A DNA stretch of 16,251 bases from positions 6,945 through 23,195 of the forward strand of contig JAUNJL010000038.1 of NCBI GenBank assembly GCA_030533315.1, written 5' to 3'. The notes beneath the pieces were generated by a model. That model saw only the letters and a program-made list of their open reading frames with translations, was not told the DNA's origin and did no database searches. Shown here piece by piece: positions 1 to 7,360 of the stretch (positions within the stretch are counted from its first letter, which is position 1; every line of letters starts with the position of its first letter). Position numbers and translations under genes: made by a program. This DNA comes from Eubacteriales bacterium. Lineage in GTDB: Bacteria; Bacillota_A; Clostridia; Lachnospirales; Lachnospiraceae.

Positions 1-131
1 CCGCCTTCCTTCCAACGTAAAAGGAAACCGGGCCAAAGATCATAAGCTCTATAGAAGAACACCGCCCCGGAAGCACTCACGCCCATCCCGGCCGCCGGGA
101 TATATAGCCAAAGTCTATCATGATTATCCAT
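1..131 (-). CDS. 5' part of an unidentified gene, running off the left edge
   Basis: An open frame starts at ATG (complement of 129-131) and stays open for 43 codons to the edge of the window. The peptide begins MDNHDRLWLY and continues with a Gly/Ala-rich, then aromatic stretch (AGMGVSASGAVFFYRAYDLW). That stretch could be a short hydrophobic segment, but it is too short to call a membrane helix. A reasonable ribosome binding site (AGGAAAT just before the ATG) and a consensus promoter about 115-125 nt upstream (254-282) support a real gene start. I do not recognise the family, and no function can be given from 43 residues. It lies in the same direction as the VWA gene upstream but appears to have its own promoter. 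Confidence 0.6.
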   Translation of the reverse strand, partial: MDNHDRLWLYIPAAGMGVSASGAVFFYRAYDLWPGFLLRWKEG

Positions 132-253
132 ATTTCCTGCCCGCTGTCCCACAGTGCCTTTCGGTGCTTCCTCTTTCCGGCCTGCTGCCTCACAGGCATC
201 GTGATGTGCCTTCAGTTCCTTCCAGGGACGGTGCCCCAAAAGACCCAAGGGTG
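132..253 (-). other. 5' leader of the left-edge gene
   Basis: About 115 nt separate the predicted transcription start (near 247) from the ATG at 131. This is long for a simple leader. It contains a small hairpin with arms GCCTG/CAGGC (180-184 and 193-197 on plus) and GC-rich flanks. I could not match it to a known riboswitch consensus. It may be an uncharacterised leader or simply a long untranslated region. Confidence 0.35.
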
Positions 254-282
254 ATTATATCGAAAATCGCCAGGATCCGCAA
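254..282 (-). promoter_or_regulatory. sigma-A-type promoter for the left-edge gene
   Basis: On the minus strand, TTGCGG (complement of 277-282) is followed by exactly 17 nt and a perfect TATAAT (complement of 254-259). Transcription would start near 247 and read leftward into the partial gene at 131. The -10 box is perfect and the -35 box matches TTGACA at 4 of 6 positions. Confidence 0.7.
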
Positions 283-331
283 GGCCTCTTTCCCGCCTTC
301 GCCTGGCTTCCCGAGGAACAAACAGCCCTTC

Positions 332-360
332 CCGCCCATATGAAGCCATATATGAGGCGG
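332..360 (-). terminator. hairpin downstream of the VWA gene, weak terminator candidate
   Basis: Starting 27 nt past the VWA stop codon, the minus strand can form a hairpin of about 10 bp. The arms CCGCC-T-CATAT and ATATG-G-GCGG leave one bulged C and an 8-nt loop. No clear T-run follows (CTGTTTGTTCC lies further on), so intrinsic termination would be weak at best. It may only separate the VWA transcript from the promoter at 254-282. Confidence 0.3.
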
Positions 361-386
361 CCCGGACGCCCCAGACACTGGGCACC

Positions 387-2195
387 TCACCCGTCCGCAT
401 CCAGCTGCTTTGTCAAATACTGCCCCACGATCCTGGAGAATCCTGCAATGTCCCGGATATAGGCGAAATCCTTCCCAAAAATCTTTTTTTCCGTGTAAAG
501 ATCCTTCTCCTCCCCCGCAAACACCCCCAACACGCTGACCCCCAGATTCCTCAGCCTTCGTATCTCCCCCGCCGTGTCCTTCACCGCATAGGAGCCATGA
601 TAGGGCTGGGGATTCTTGGCATTGGGACGGTTTACGATCACATCGTAGGGTCTGCCGTCGCTTAGGATGATCAGGATCTTTTTCTCCTGGGGCTGAGAAA
701 GGAGCCCGTGGCCTGCCGCCTTGATGGCCAGCCCATCCCGGTTGTTGGAGGAGGTCCTATAGCTGAAAATGTTTTCGTTGGCGCTCCTGTCATCCCCGTA
801 TTCCCGAAAGCGGTGAAGGATGGTGTAATCCCAGAAGGTACAGTAGCTCATGACCCTGTGGGGCAGCTGCACATTGCTCAACGCCTCGCTGATGATATAA
901 GCCTGAAGCGCCACCTCCCCCTGACGGCTCATCTGAGAACCGCTGGCATCAATAAGCACGTCCACCACAAAATCCACATCGTCCCCGTTCAGCACCCGGC
1001 GAAAAATGGTGGCCTCCCGGCTCCTCCCGATGCGCCACACCCTGGATGGGACGATGCTTCCCCTGTCAGACAAAAGCTCCTGGCTTTCCCTGCGGATAAG
1101 CAGAGATTTTCTCAGCATCTCCGTCAAAACCTGAATGTTCCTCTTCACAATCCAGTGCTTGTCATGATAAAGCCTCAGATTCTTGTTTCTCAGCCTTACG
1201 GCGTATTCATATTGATAATTCCTTCTTACTGGATTTTTCAGGATCCCTTCGGTAAAATACAGGCTGCAGTCACTGTGGATTCCCCTGCAGAGAAGGGCGT
1301 TCACTCTCTTTTCCTCCAGACTTGTCAGATAGGTGCTCCCATAATTCAGTTCCACGTAGGTGTGCGCCTTTTCCAGAGCCTCCAAAGGGATCAGCTGAAT
1401 CCTCTGCCTTGTCTTCCTGTTCTTTTCCATTTCCTGGGTGATCCCAAAGTCCTCCAGGGACGCCATGTTCTCCGCCAGCTGCTGGACATAGCTCTCCATA
1501 GCCTCCTGGTACATTTCTTCGGACAGATGATCCTCCCAGCCAAACTCCGCCAGCTCCTCCAGCGTCACCTCCAGAACTGCCTCCAATCCTCCGTGCCGCT
1601 TCTCAAAATTCCTGTCTGCCGCCTGGTTGTAAAGGGCATCGATCACCTGAATCAGCTCAAAGGTATCCTTTGCCCCACCCGCCCTTTTCAGGACGGCCAG
1701 ACACTCCTTCAGATGTCCGCCGTATTCCACCGACTCCCTGTGCTCCTGTCCATTCAGCCGGTCTCGCAGAACCGTGACCCGAAGCCGCCCCACAAGGTCC
1801 TCCGCCGGGGGCATTGCCGCATATTCCTGCTCCAGAATGTCCTCCATGGCCTGACGCTGCATATCCCGGATCCCCGGACGCTCCGCCAGGATCCTCTCTC
1901 CGACCGCCTCCTCCACGCAAAGCTGGGCCAATGTCGTCAGAGACTCTTCCCGGGCCCCCAGGAAGATTTTTTTTATCATATAAAGCCCCAGCTCCTCCTT
2001 GTCAAAAAAACGGGCCAGGGCTCCCTGTTTGATCCCATCATACAGTGCAATGGACCTGGAACGCAGGTACAAGGAAACATCCGGCTTCATCTGCAGGGAA
2101 TAATCACCGCTTACCGTCCACAAAAGGTTCCGGATGCGATTTTCCAATTCCAGCTGTCTGCCATCCAGCCCCATTCCCTCTTCTTCATGCTTCAT
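387..2195 (-). CDS. VWA-domain (MIDAS) protein, partner of the adjacent MoxR-like ATPase
   Basis: A 602-residue protein counted from the ATG at 2195. Residues about 1-400 are helical, charged and unassigned. The C-terminal third is a von Willebrand factor A domain with a MIDAS metal site: DASGS (416-420), SNNRDG (483-488, supplying the Thr/Ser position) and SDGRP (512-516). There is no signal peptide or membrane segment, so it is cytoplasmic. The layout (long N-terminal part, C-terminal VWA, adjacent MoxR ATPase) is that of CbbO, NorD and CobT-like partners, where the VWA protein acts as the adaptor for the AAA+ motor. The start is uncertain. ATG 2195 and ATG 2201 both overlap the end of the ATPase gene and suggest translational coupling. 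ATG 2177 has GAGG too close to it. The exact target is unknown; the neighbouring glnN makes glutamine synthetase a candidate. Confidence 0.85.
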   Translation of the reverse strand: MKHEEEGMGLDGRQLELENRIRNLLWTVSGDYSLQMKPDVSLYLRSRSIALYDGIKQGALARFFDKEELGLYMIKKIFLGAREESLTTLAQLCVEEAVGERILAERPGIRDMQRQAMEDILEQEYAAMPPAEDLVGRLRVTVLRDRLNGQEHRESVEYGGHLKECLAVLKRAGGAKDTFELIQVIDALYNQAADRNFEKRHGGLEAVLEVTLEELAEFGWEDHLSEEMYQEAMESYVQQLAENMASLEDFGITQEMEKNRKTRQRIQLIPLEALEKAHTYVELNYGSTYLTSLEEKRVNALLCRGIHSDCSLYFTEGILKNPVRRNYQYEYAVRLRNKNLRLYHDKHWIVKRNIQVLTEMLRKSLLIRRESQELLSDRGSIVPSRVWRIGRSREATIFRRVLNGDDVDFVVDVLIDASGSQMSRQGEVALQAYIISEALSNVQLPHRVMSYCTFWDYTILHRFREYGDDRSANENIFSYRTSSNNRDGLAIKAAGHGLLSQPQEKKILIILSDGRPYDVIVNRPNAKNPQPYHGSYAVKDTAGEIRRLRNLGVSVLGVFAGEEKDLYTEKKIFGKDFAYIRDIAGFSRIVGQYLTKQLDADG

Positions 2196-3105
2196 ACACA
2201 TCGTCTCTTGTCCAATCAGAAGGAATCCTGGTGCGGACCACGTCCTCCACGATCTCCTTCTCAAACACGTCGAAGGTCTTGTTGATGACCCCCATGCGCA
2301 GGGCCTTCCAGGGGGACAGACCGGCGTCCACGATCCTCATGGCGGCCAGAAGCCCCCTCAGATCCAGGGATTTCGTGGAAATCTCACTATTCTCTGATTT
2401 TACCTGCAGATCCATAAAAACACCGATGAACTGCTCTGCCGCCTTCCTCTTTATGTGAGGAAACATTTTCCAGAATATGAACTCTAAAGTCTCCTGTGTC
2501 GGTGAGGGCATGTCAATGACCATAAAACGGGACACCAAAGCTTCATTCAGCTCCTTCGTACCGGCATATCCGTAATTCATGGTTCCGATAAAGCGGGCTG
2601 CGGGATGAAGCCGGATTCTCTCATAGCCGGGGACATCAATGGAACGACGGTGATCCAGGGTGGCATGAAGAACGGAGACGGCATCGTTTTTTGCCATATT
2701 GATCTCATCTAGGATTCCAAAGCCGCCATATTGGGCACACTGGTAAATACTGCCCTTGCGCAGGGTCACCTGGTTATCCACAAAGGTATCCGTCCCAATG
2801 AGATCTCCGCTGTTAGTATTGACATGAAAGGACACGTTATACACCGGCCGCCCGAAAGCATAGGCCAGATTTTCCGCCAAAATGTTTTTTCCAGTTGCCT
2901 TATGGCCAGTCAGCAAAAGGTTTTCTCCCTGCAGCAGAGCGGCTATCGCCATCTCCAAAATCTCCCTTCCATAGAAAGGAATCGGCGGCGGCTGCACCCT
3001 TGCCTCCGCCTGAGGATCCACGGCATGGCTGCTGCGAAATTCCTCAAGAGCCGCCGCCAAGGCTGGGGAAACCCCTTGCTCTTCCAAAAACATCAGCTCC
3101 CTCAT
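2185..3105 (-). CDS. MoxR/CbbQ-family AAA+ ATPase
   Basis: A 306-residue single-domain AAA+ ATPase of the MoxR/NorQ/CbbQ type. Such proteins form rings and, with a VWA partner, remodel or activate a target enzyme. Visible motifs are Walker A GHKATGKN (67-74), Walker B GILDEINMA (130-138), sensor 1 GTMN (174-177) and a putative arginine finger in VSRF (191-194). The residue after the Walker A lysine is Asn, where Ser or Thr is the norm; this could alter Mg2+ coordination or be a subfamily trait. The chosen start ATG 3105 has GAGGAG 9 nt upstream. ATG 3093, preceded by GAGGGA with 4-nt spacing, is also possible. The gene begins 60 nt after glnN and its 3' end overlaps the VWA gene by 11 nt. The family assignment is firm; the substrate is inferred only from context. 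Confidence 0.9.
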   Translation of the reverse strand: MRELMFLEEQGVSPALAAALEEFRSSHAVDPQAEARVQPPPIPFYGREILEMAIAALLQGENLLLTGHKATGKNILAENLAYAFGRPVYNVSFHVNTNSGDLIGTDTFVDNQVTLRKGSIYQCAQYGGFGILDEINMAKNDAVSVLHATLDHRRSIDVPGYERIRLHPAARFIGTMNYGYAGTKELNEALVSRFMVIDMPSPTQETLEFIFWKMFPHIKRKAAEQFIGVFMDLQVKSENSEISTKSLDLRGLLAAMRIVDAGLSPWKALRMGVINKTFDVFEKEIVEDVVRTRIPSDWTRDDVYEA

Positions 3106-3122
3106 GAAGACACTCTCCTCTC

Positions 3123-3147
3123 AAAAAGGGACGTCGCCTCTGCGTCC
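3123..3147 (-). terminator. possible attenuating hairpin between glnN and the ATPase gene
   Basis: On the minus strand a 5-bp GGACG/CGTCC stem (plus 3143-3147 and 3129-3133) with a 9-nt loop is followed by CC and five T. It sits inside the 60-nt gap after glnN. The stem is short, so I read it as a leaky terminator that could give less ATPase/VWA mRNA than glnN mRNA, not a full stop. Confidence 0.35.
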
Positions 3148-3165
3148 GCCCCCGAAATGTCTGCT

Positions 3166-5280
3166 CTATGGTTCAAAGATCAGATCGCCATAGGAGGGCA
3201 TGGGCCACATCTCCTTATCCACGATCATTTCCAGCTCATCCACTGGCCTGCGCAGCTCCTCCATGGCAGGCACCAGCCTTTCCCGGCAGTAAAGAGCCCT
3301 CTCCCGCCCCTCCGGATGGGAGGAGACCTGCCCGACCAGCTTGCCAAGCTTATTCATAGAGCTGTTGGTGGCCTTCAAAAGCTTGCAGGATTTTTTTAGA
3401 AGCTCCGTCTGCACGCTCACATCCATCACTCCCACCGCCTTCACAGAATTGATGGAATCAGCCAGAACGGCGGTATACTTGATCACTGCAGGAATGATCT
3501 GCTTTGTTGTGATGTCGATCATGGTCTTAGCTTCGATGTTAATGGCCTTTGCATAAATCTCGTACTGGATCTCCGCCCGGGACTCCAGCTCGGCTTTTGT
3601 AAATACCCCAAATTCCTCAAACAGCCTCACAGCCTTCTCCGTGGTGAGAGCCGGTATAGCATCCACCATGGACGGAAGGTTGGGAAGCCCCCTCCTCTTT
3701 GCCTCCTGCTCCCATTCTGGGGCATAACCATTGCCATTAAATACGATCCTCTGATGATCCGTGGCATATTCCTTGATCAGGTCATGAACCGCCAGGCTGA
3801 AATCCGGTGCGGCCTCCAGCCGGTCGCAGGCCTCCTTAAAAGCCTCCGCCGCAATCGTGTTTAAGACCACGTTGCAGGCGGAAATGGAATCTCTGGAGCC
3901 CACCATCCGGAACTCAAACTTGTTTCCCGTGAAGGCAAAGGGCGAGGTGCGGTTACGGTCCGTGGCATCCCGCATAAAATCCGGCAGGGTCCTTACCCCG
4001 GTCTCCAGCTTGCTGCCCTCCTTGCTGTGGGTGGCCATTCCTGTGCGGATCAGCTGCTCCAAAACGTCCTGGAGCTGCTCCCCAAGGAAGATGGAGATCA
4101 CCGCCGGCGGCGCCTCCTGACCGCCCAGCCGATGGTCATTTCCCACATCCGCCGCCGATTCCCTCAGCAGATCCGCATGGGTATCCACAGCCTTCAGAAT
4201 ACAGGTGAGCACCAGGAGAAACTGGATATTCTCGTGGGGCGTGGTCCCCGGCTCCAGAAGATTGATCCCGTCATCGGTGGTGAGAGACCAGTTGTTGTGT
4301 TTCCCGGAGCCATTCAGGCCGGCAAAAGGCTTTTCGTGGAGGAGACAGCGCATACCGTGGCGGCTTGCCACCTTCTTCAGGATGCGCATCATGATCTGAT
4401 TGTGATCCGCCGCAATGTTTGCCGGCGCATAGATGGGTGCCAGCTCATGCTGGGAGGGAGCCACCTCGTTGTGCTGCGTCTTTGCCGCAACCCCCAATTT
4501 CCAGCACTCCTCATTGACCTCCCGCATATAGGCGGAAACCCTTTGGCGGATGGTCCCCAGATAGTGATCGTCCATCTCCTGTCCCTTAGGAGGCATGGCT
4601 CCAAACAGGGTCCGCCCCGTGTACATCAGATCCTTCCGCTCCTCAAACTTCTCCTTGTCGATGAGGAAGTACTCCTGCTCCGCTCCCACAGATGGAGTCA
4701 CACGTTTGGAGCTGGTATTCCCAAAGAGCCTTAACAGGCGGAGCGCCTGGGTGTTGATCGCCTCCATAGAACGCAGGAGGGGCGTCTTCTGATCCAGGGC
4801 TTCCCCCGTGTAGGAGCAGAAGGCCGTGGGAATGCACAGAGTTCCTCCCGCCGCATCGTGGCGCACGAAAGCGGGCGAGGTACAATCCCACGTGGTGTAG
4901 CCCCTGGCCTCAAAGGTCGCCCGAAGACCGCCGGAGGGGAAGGAAGAGGCATCCGGCTCTCCCGTGATCAGCTCCTTTCCAGAGAAAGTCATCAGCACCT
5001 TTCCGTTTTCCATGGGTGCGGAAATGAAGGCGTCATGCTTCTCCGCCGTCACGCCGGTAAGGGGCTGAAACCAGTGGCTGTAGTGGGTAGCTCCCTTCTC
5101 AATGGCCCACTCCTTCATCTCATGGGCCACCACGTCCGCAATCTCCAGGGAAAGCTCCTTGCCCTCCTCGATGGTCCTTTTCAGCTCCCTGTAGATCTTT
5201 TTGGGAAGACGCTCCTGCATCACAGAATCGTTAAACACATCACACCCAAAGGTTTCTGTCACGTTTATATATTCTTCCAT
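3166..5280 (-). CDS. glnN: glutamine synthetase, type III
   Basis: A 704-residue cytoplasmic enzyme of the GSIII family, which condenses ammonia with glutamate using ATP. The size matches GSIII (about 700-730) and is far above GSI/GSII. Catalytic-core motifs in order are [11 protein letters not shown] (198-208), [14 protein letters not shown] (271-284, ammonium/glutamate site), [10 protein letters not shown] (323-332, nucleotide site) and [16 protein letters not shown] (443-458). The start at ATG 5280 is chosen because GAGGAG lies 7 nt upstream and the protein then begins [12 protein letters not shown], as I recall for clostridial GSIII proteins. ATG 5298, six codons earlier, is the alternative. 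No clear promoter is visible between the lipid-kinase gene and glnN. The transcript may come from the upstream promoter at 6422-6450 or from an unrecognised one. The genes for an AAA+ ATPase and a VWA protein follow. Confidence 0.96.
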   Translation of the reverse strand: MEEYINVTETFGCDVFNDSVMQERLPKKIYRELKRTIEEGKELSLEIADVVAHEMKEWAIEKGATHYSHWFQPLTGVTAEKHDAFISAPMENGKVLMTFSGKELITGEPDASSFPSGGLRATFEARGYTTWDCTSPAFVRHDAAGGTLCIPTAFCSYTGEALDQKTPLLRSMEAINTQALRLLRLFGNTSSKRVTPSVGAEQEYFLIDKEKFEERKDLMYTGRTLFGAMPPKGQEMDDHYLGTIRQRVSAYMREVNEECWKLGVAAKTQHNEVAPSQHELAPIYAPANIAADHNQIMMRILKKVASRHGMRCLLHEKPFAGLNGSGKHNNWSLTTDDGINLLEPGTTPHENIQFLLVLTCILKAVDTHADLLRESAADVGNDHRLGGQEAPPAVISIFLGEQLQDVLEQLIRTGMATHSKEGSKLETGVRTLPDFMRDATDRNRTSPFAFTGNKFEFRMVGSRDSISACNVVLNTIAAEAFKEACDRLEAAPDFSLAVHDLIKEYATDHQRIVFNGNGYAPEWEQEAKRRGLPNLPSMVDAIPALTTEKAVRLFEEFGVFTKAELESRAEIQYEIYAKAINIEAKTMIDITTKQIIPAVIKYTAVLADSINSVKAVGVMDVSVQTELLKKSCKLLKATNSSMNKLGKLVGQVSSHPEGRERALYCRERLVPAMEELRRPVDELEMIVDKEMWPMPSYGDLIFEP

Positions 5281-5305
5281 CACCTGTCTCCTCTCCATTC
5301 ATTCC

Positions 5306-5333
5306 TTTCCCCGGCCCGGAGCCTTAGGGGAAA
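5306..5333 (-). other. leader hairpin just upstream of glnN
   Basis: Complementary arms TTTCCCC and GGGGAAA (7 bp; plus 5327-5333 and 5306-5312) enclose a second GGC/GCC stem. The hairpin ends 8 nt before the upstream ATG (5298) and about 26 nt before the preferred ATG (5280). No T-run follows on minus, so it is not an intrinsic terminator. It could affect access to the ribosome binding site. Confidence 0.4.
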
Positions 5334-5348
5334 TGTCGCACCGCACTT

Positions 5349-5378
5349 ACCCATCTTTGGCCATTCGTCTGGATGGGT
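5349..5378. other. inverted repeat in the lipid kinase-glnN gap
   Basis: Arms ACCCATC (5349-5355) and GATGGGT (5372-5378) form a perfect 7-bp stem 2 nt beyond the lipid-kinase stop codon. In the direction of transcription (minus) it is not followed by T residues. The T-run (TTATTTTTT) is on the plus side, where no gene reads in. A terminator role for the kinase transcript is therefore unsupported. Confidence 0.4.
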
Positions 5379-5379
5379 C

Positions 5380-6333
5380 TTATTTTTTCACCTTCAGTTC
5401 CTCCAAGCTGTGCCTCCTGGAAATGGACTTTTTCTCTTTTTTTGTGCTGGTCAGGTAAAGGTTCAGCGCCCCGTGGAGGTTCTCGATCTCCACCCTGGTC
5501 TGATCGCCGCCAAACTCCCCGTCCAGCGTCCAGGGAACCACGTCCTCGGACTGAATCATCAGCTTCCTGGTCTTGAAGGAATAGATCAGCTCCGAGTGGT
5601 CCTCCGCAATCACCAGGCTGCTGATGATCTCCTGAAGCTCCATGGGATTTTTTGGCAGCGTGATAAAGGTGGCCTCAAAAAGTCCGTCGTTCATATCCAC
5701 GTTTTTTCCTGTCAGATTTTTGAATCCCCCCACAGACCTGGAATTTGTAATCATACCCAGCATAAAGTCCCCTTCTATAACCTGCTGCTCCGTAGTGATG
5801 GTCATGCGGTAGGACTTGATGTCAAACAGGCGCTTCGCTCCCTCCAAAACGTAGGCGGTATGCCCCAAAATGTTCTTCAGATCCTGGTCTGTCTGATAGG
5901 ACACGTCGGTGAAGAGACCAAAGGCAGCCACGTAAGCGAAGGTACGATCATTAAACCGACCGATGTCACAGTGATAAAGCTGTTCTTCCATGATCATGGA
6001 GGCTGCGGCCGTCATACTCTTGGGCATGAAAAGACTGTTGGCAAAATCGTTGGTGCTTCCTGCAGGTATATAGCCGATGGGAACACTGCTCCCAGACTCC
6101 CGCACCCCTGTAATCACCTCATCCAGGGTCCCGTCTCCGCCGCTGCAGACGATCAGATCTACCGCAAACGCATATTCCTTCGCCATTACGTATGCGTCCC
6201 TGGGGCACTGAGTGGCATGGATGAGCACCTCGTAACCGCTCTTGTTAAATATGTCCACCACATCCATCAAGCTGTTTCTGATCTTTCCTTTTCCTGCCTT
6301 CGGGTTAAAAATAAATATCAGCTTTTTTTTCAA
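5380..6333 (-). CDS. YegS/DAG-kinase-like lipid kinase
   Basis: A 317-residue protein of the diacylglycerol kinase catalytic-domain family (YegS/BmrU/DgkB group), which phosphorylates a lipid such as diacylglycerol with ATP. The evidence is an N-terminal FIFNPKAGKGK segment, the nucleotide-binding SGGDGT at 64-69 and IPAGSTNDFA at 89-98, then the usual beta-rich C-terminal half. There is no transmembrane segment, so it is expected to act at the inner membrane face. No ATG is available at the start. TTG 6333 is chosen because GAGGGA (6340-6345) lies exactly 6 nt upstream; the in-frame TTG at 6339 abuts that site and is too close. Its own promoter is at 6422-6450. The exact lipid substrate cannot be told from sequence. 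The tail is Lys/Ser-rich and basic. Confidence 0.9.
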   Translation of the reverse strand: MKKKLIFIFNPKAGKGKIRNSLMDVVDIFNKSGYEVLIHATQCPRDAYVMAKEYAFAVDLIVCSGGDGTLDEVITGVRESGSSVPIGYIPAGSTNDFANSLFMPKSMTAAASMIMEEQLYHCDIGRFNDRTFAYVAAFGLFTDVSYQTDQDLKNILGHTAYVLEGAKRLFDIKSYRMTITTEQQVIEGDFMLGMITNSRSVGGFKNLTGKNVDMNDGLFEATFITLPKNPMELQEIISSLVIAEDHSELIYSFKTRKLMIQSEDVVPWTLDGEFGGDQTRVEIENLHGALNLYLTSTKKEKKSISRRHSLEELKVKK

Positions 6334-6421
6334 AGACAATCCCTCATTTTTATTTTTAATTGCTGCTGCGAACCCCTCCTTCGGCTCTGCCGGACGGGGG
6401 ATCCTTTACGCTCTGTCTTTA

Positions 6422-6450
6422 ACTATAAAAAAAAGAGAGAAAAAAGTCAA
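6422..6450 (-). promoter_or_regulatory. sigma-A-type promoter for the lipid kinase gene
   Basis: TTGACT (complement of 6445-6450) and TATAGT (complement of 6422-6427) are separated by exactly 17 nt of pyrimidine-rich spacer (T5-CTCTC-T7). Transcription would start near 6415, leaving a leader of about 80 nt. It separates the lipid kinase/glnN region from the trp operon. Confidence 0.75.
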
Positions 6451-6497
6451 TCTTTTTGCCCTCTATTTTTTGCGGAGCAGCAATCGGCGGCAGCGGC

Positions 6498-6537
6498 GCA
6501 GGCAGGTCTGCGCACCCTCTGCGCTGGCCATGCCTGC
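6498..6537 (-). terminator. GC-rich hairpin downstream of trpA
   Basis: The 220-nt gap after trpA holds a two-tier inverted repeat. Outer arms GCAGGC (6498-6503) and GCCTGC (6532-6537) enclose an inner 5-bp stem GCGCA/TGCGC around CCCTC. It is the only strong structure after trpA, but no T-run follows it on the minus strand. It may be a transcript-end stabiliser or a factor-assisted termination site. The first T-rich tract on minus is the spacer of the kinase promoter. Confidence 0.35.
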
Positions 6538-6580
6538 AAAAATCTGTCCTCCATTTTTTTCTGCTGCTTATCTTTTTGTT

Positions 6581-7360
6581 TTATAGGTCTCGGATCGCAT
6601 CCTTCATGGATTTCACGTATTCCTTCACATAGGGAACGCAGCCCTCCTTATGGGCGGCACAAAGCTTCACGATGGCGGAGCCTACGATCACGCCGTCCGA
6701 CTGTGCGGCCATGTCTCTCGCCTGCTCCGGATTGGAGATCCCAAAGCCAACGGCGCAGGGAATGTCCTTTTCTTTTTTTACCAGATCCACCATGGCTCCG
6801 ATGTCCGTGGTGATTCTGCTCCGCATTCCCGTCACGCCCAGAGAAGAAACGCAGTATACAAAGCCTTGCGCCTCTTTTGCGATCTGCGCCACCCGCTGGT
6901 GGGAGGTAGGTGCGATCAGGGAGATCAGGTCCAGGCCGTTCTGACTGCAGGCCTGATCAAATTCCTGCTTTTCCTCAAAGGGAACGTCGGGGAGGATCAA
7001 GCCGTCCATCCCCACCTGAGCTGCTTTTTTCAGGAAGCGCTCCGTCCCATAGGAAAACACTACGTTGGCGTAGGTCATGAACACCATGGGGATGGCTGTA
7101 TTTTTCCGAATCCGCTCCACCATATCAAAAATCTTGTCCGTGGTCACGCCCCCCTCCAGAGCCCGCACGTTGGCTGCCTGGATCACCGGCCCCTCCGCCG
7201 TAGGGTCGGAAAACGGGATCCCCAGCTCGATCAGGTCCGCTCCGGCCTCCTCCATGGCGTATACCAGCTTCTCCGTGACCTCCAGGGACGGGTCTCCGCA
7301 GGTCAGAAATGGGATGAATGCCTTCCCCTTGGAAAATGCGTCTGTAATTCTCTTATTCAT
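6581..7360 (-). CDS. trpA: tryptophan synthase alpha chain
   Basis: A 259-residue TIM-barrel subunit that splits indole-3-glycerol phosphate to indole and glyceraldehyde-3-phosphate and passes indole to TrpB. Visible are [10 protein letters not shown] near the N-terminus, [11 protein letters not shown] with catalytic Glu45 (E. coli Glu49), GVTG in the SSLGVTG loop, VGFGIS, and GVIVGSAIV with the phosphate-binding Ser. Where E. coli has catalytic Asp60 in ADGP, this protein has Glu56 in AEGP, a conservative change. The start ATG 7360 overlaps the trpB stop by 8 nt, and GGGAGG lies just upstream within trpB. It is the last gene of the trp operon. Confidence 0.97.
   Translation of the reverse strand: MNKRITDAFSKGKAFIPFLTCGDPSLEVTEKLVYAMEEAGADLIELGIPFSDPTAEGPVIQAANVRALEGGVTTDKIFDMVERIRKNTAIPMVFMTYANVVFSYGTERFLKKAAQVGMDGLILPDVPFEEKQEFDQACSQNGLDLISLIAPTSHQRVAQIAKEAQGFVYCVSSLGVTGMRSRITTDIGAMVDLVKKEKDIPCAVGFGISNPEQARDMAAQSDGVIVGSAIVKLCAAHKEGCVPYVKEYVKSMKDAIRDL

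Noticed and set aside
190..390. Minus-strand GTG-started frame of 66 codons overlapping the VWA stop codon
   Set aside because: The GTGA overlap looks like coupling, but the ribosome binding site is poor, the peptide has no recognisable features, and the frame runs across the promoter and leader of the next gene.
708..2285. Long plus-strand open frame of 525 codons
   Set aside because: It lies antisense to the VWA gene, which has clear MIDAS motifs. The product is low-complexity His/Leu/Pro-rich with no family features, as expected from the reverse of GC-rich coding DNA. The same applies to the plus-strand frames opposite glnN, the kinase and the trp genes.
5349..5390. Intrinsic terminator for the lipid kinase gene
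   Set aside because: The 7-bp inverted repeat has its T-run only on the plus-strand side, where no upstream gene is transcribed. On the transcribed minus strand no T residues follow it.
6447..6554. Small Cys-rich minus-strand frame of 35 codons after trpA
   Set aside because: There is no Shine-Dalgarno sequence, it coincides with the GC-rich hairpin, and it ends inside the kinase promoter; most likely chance.
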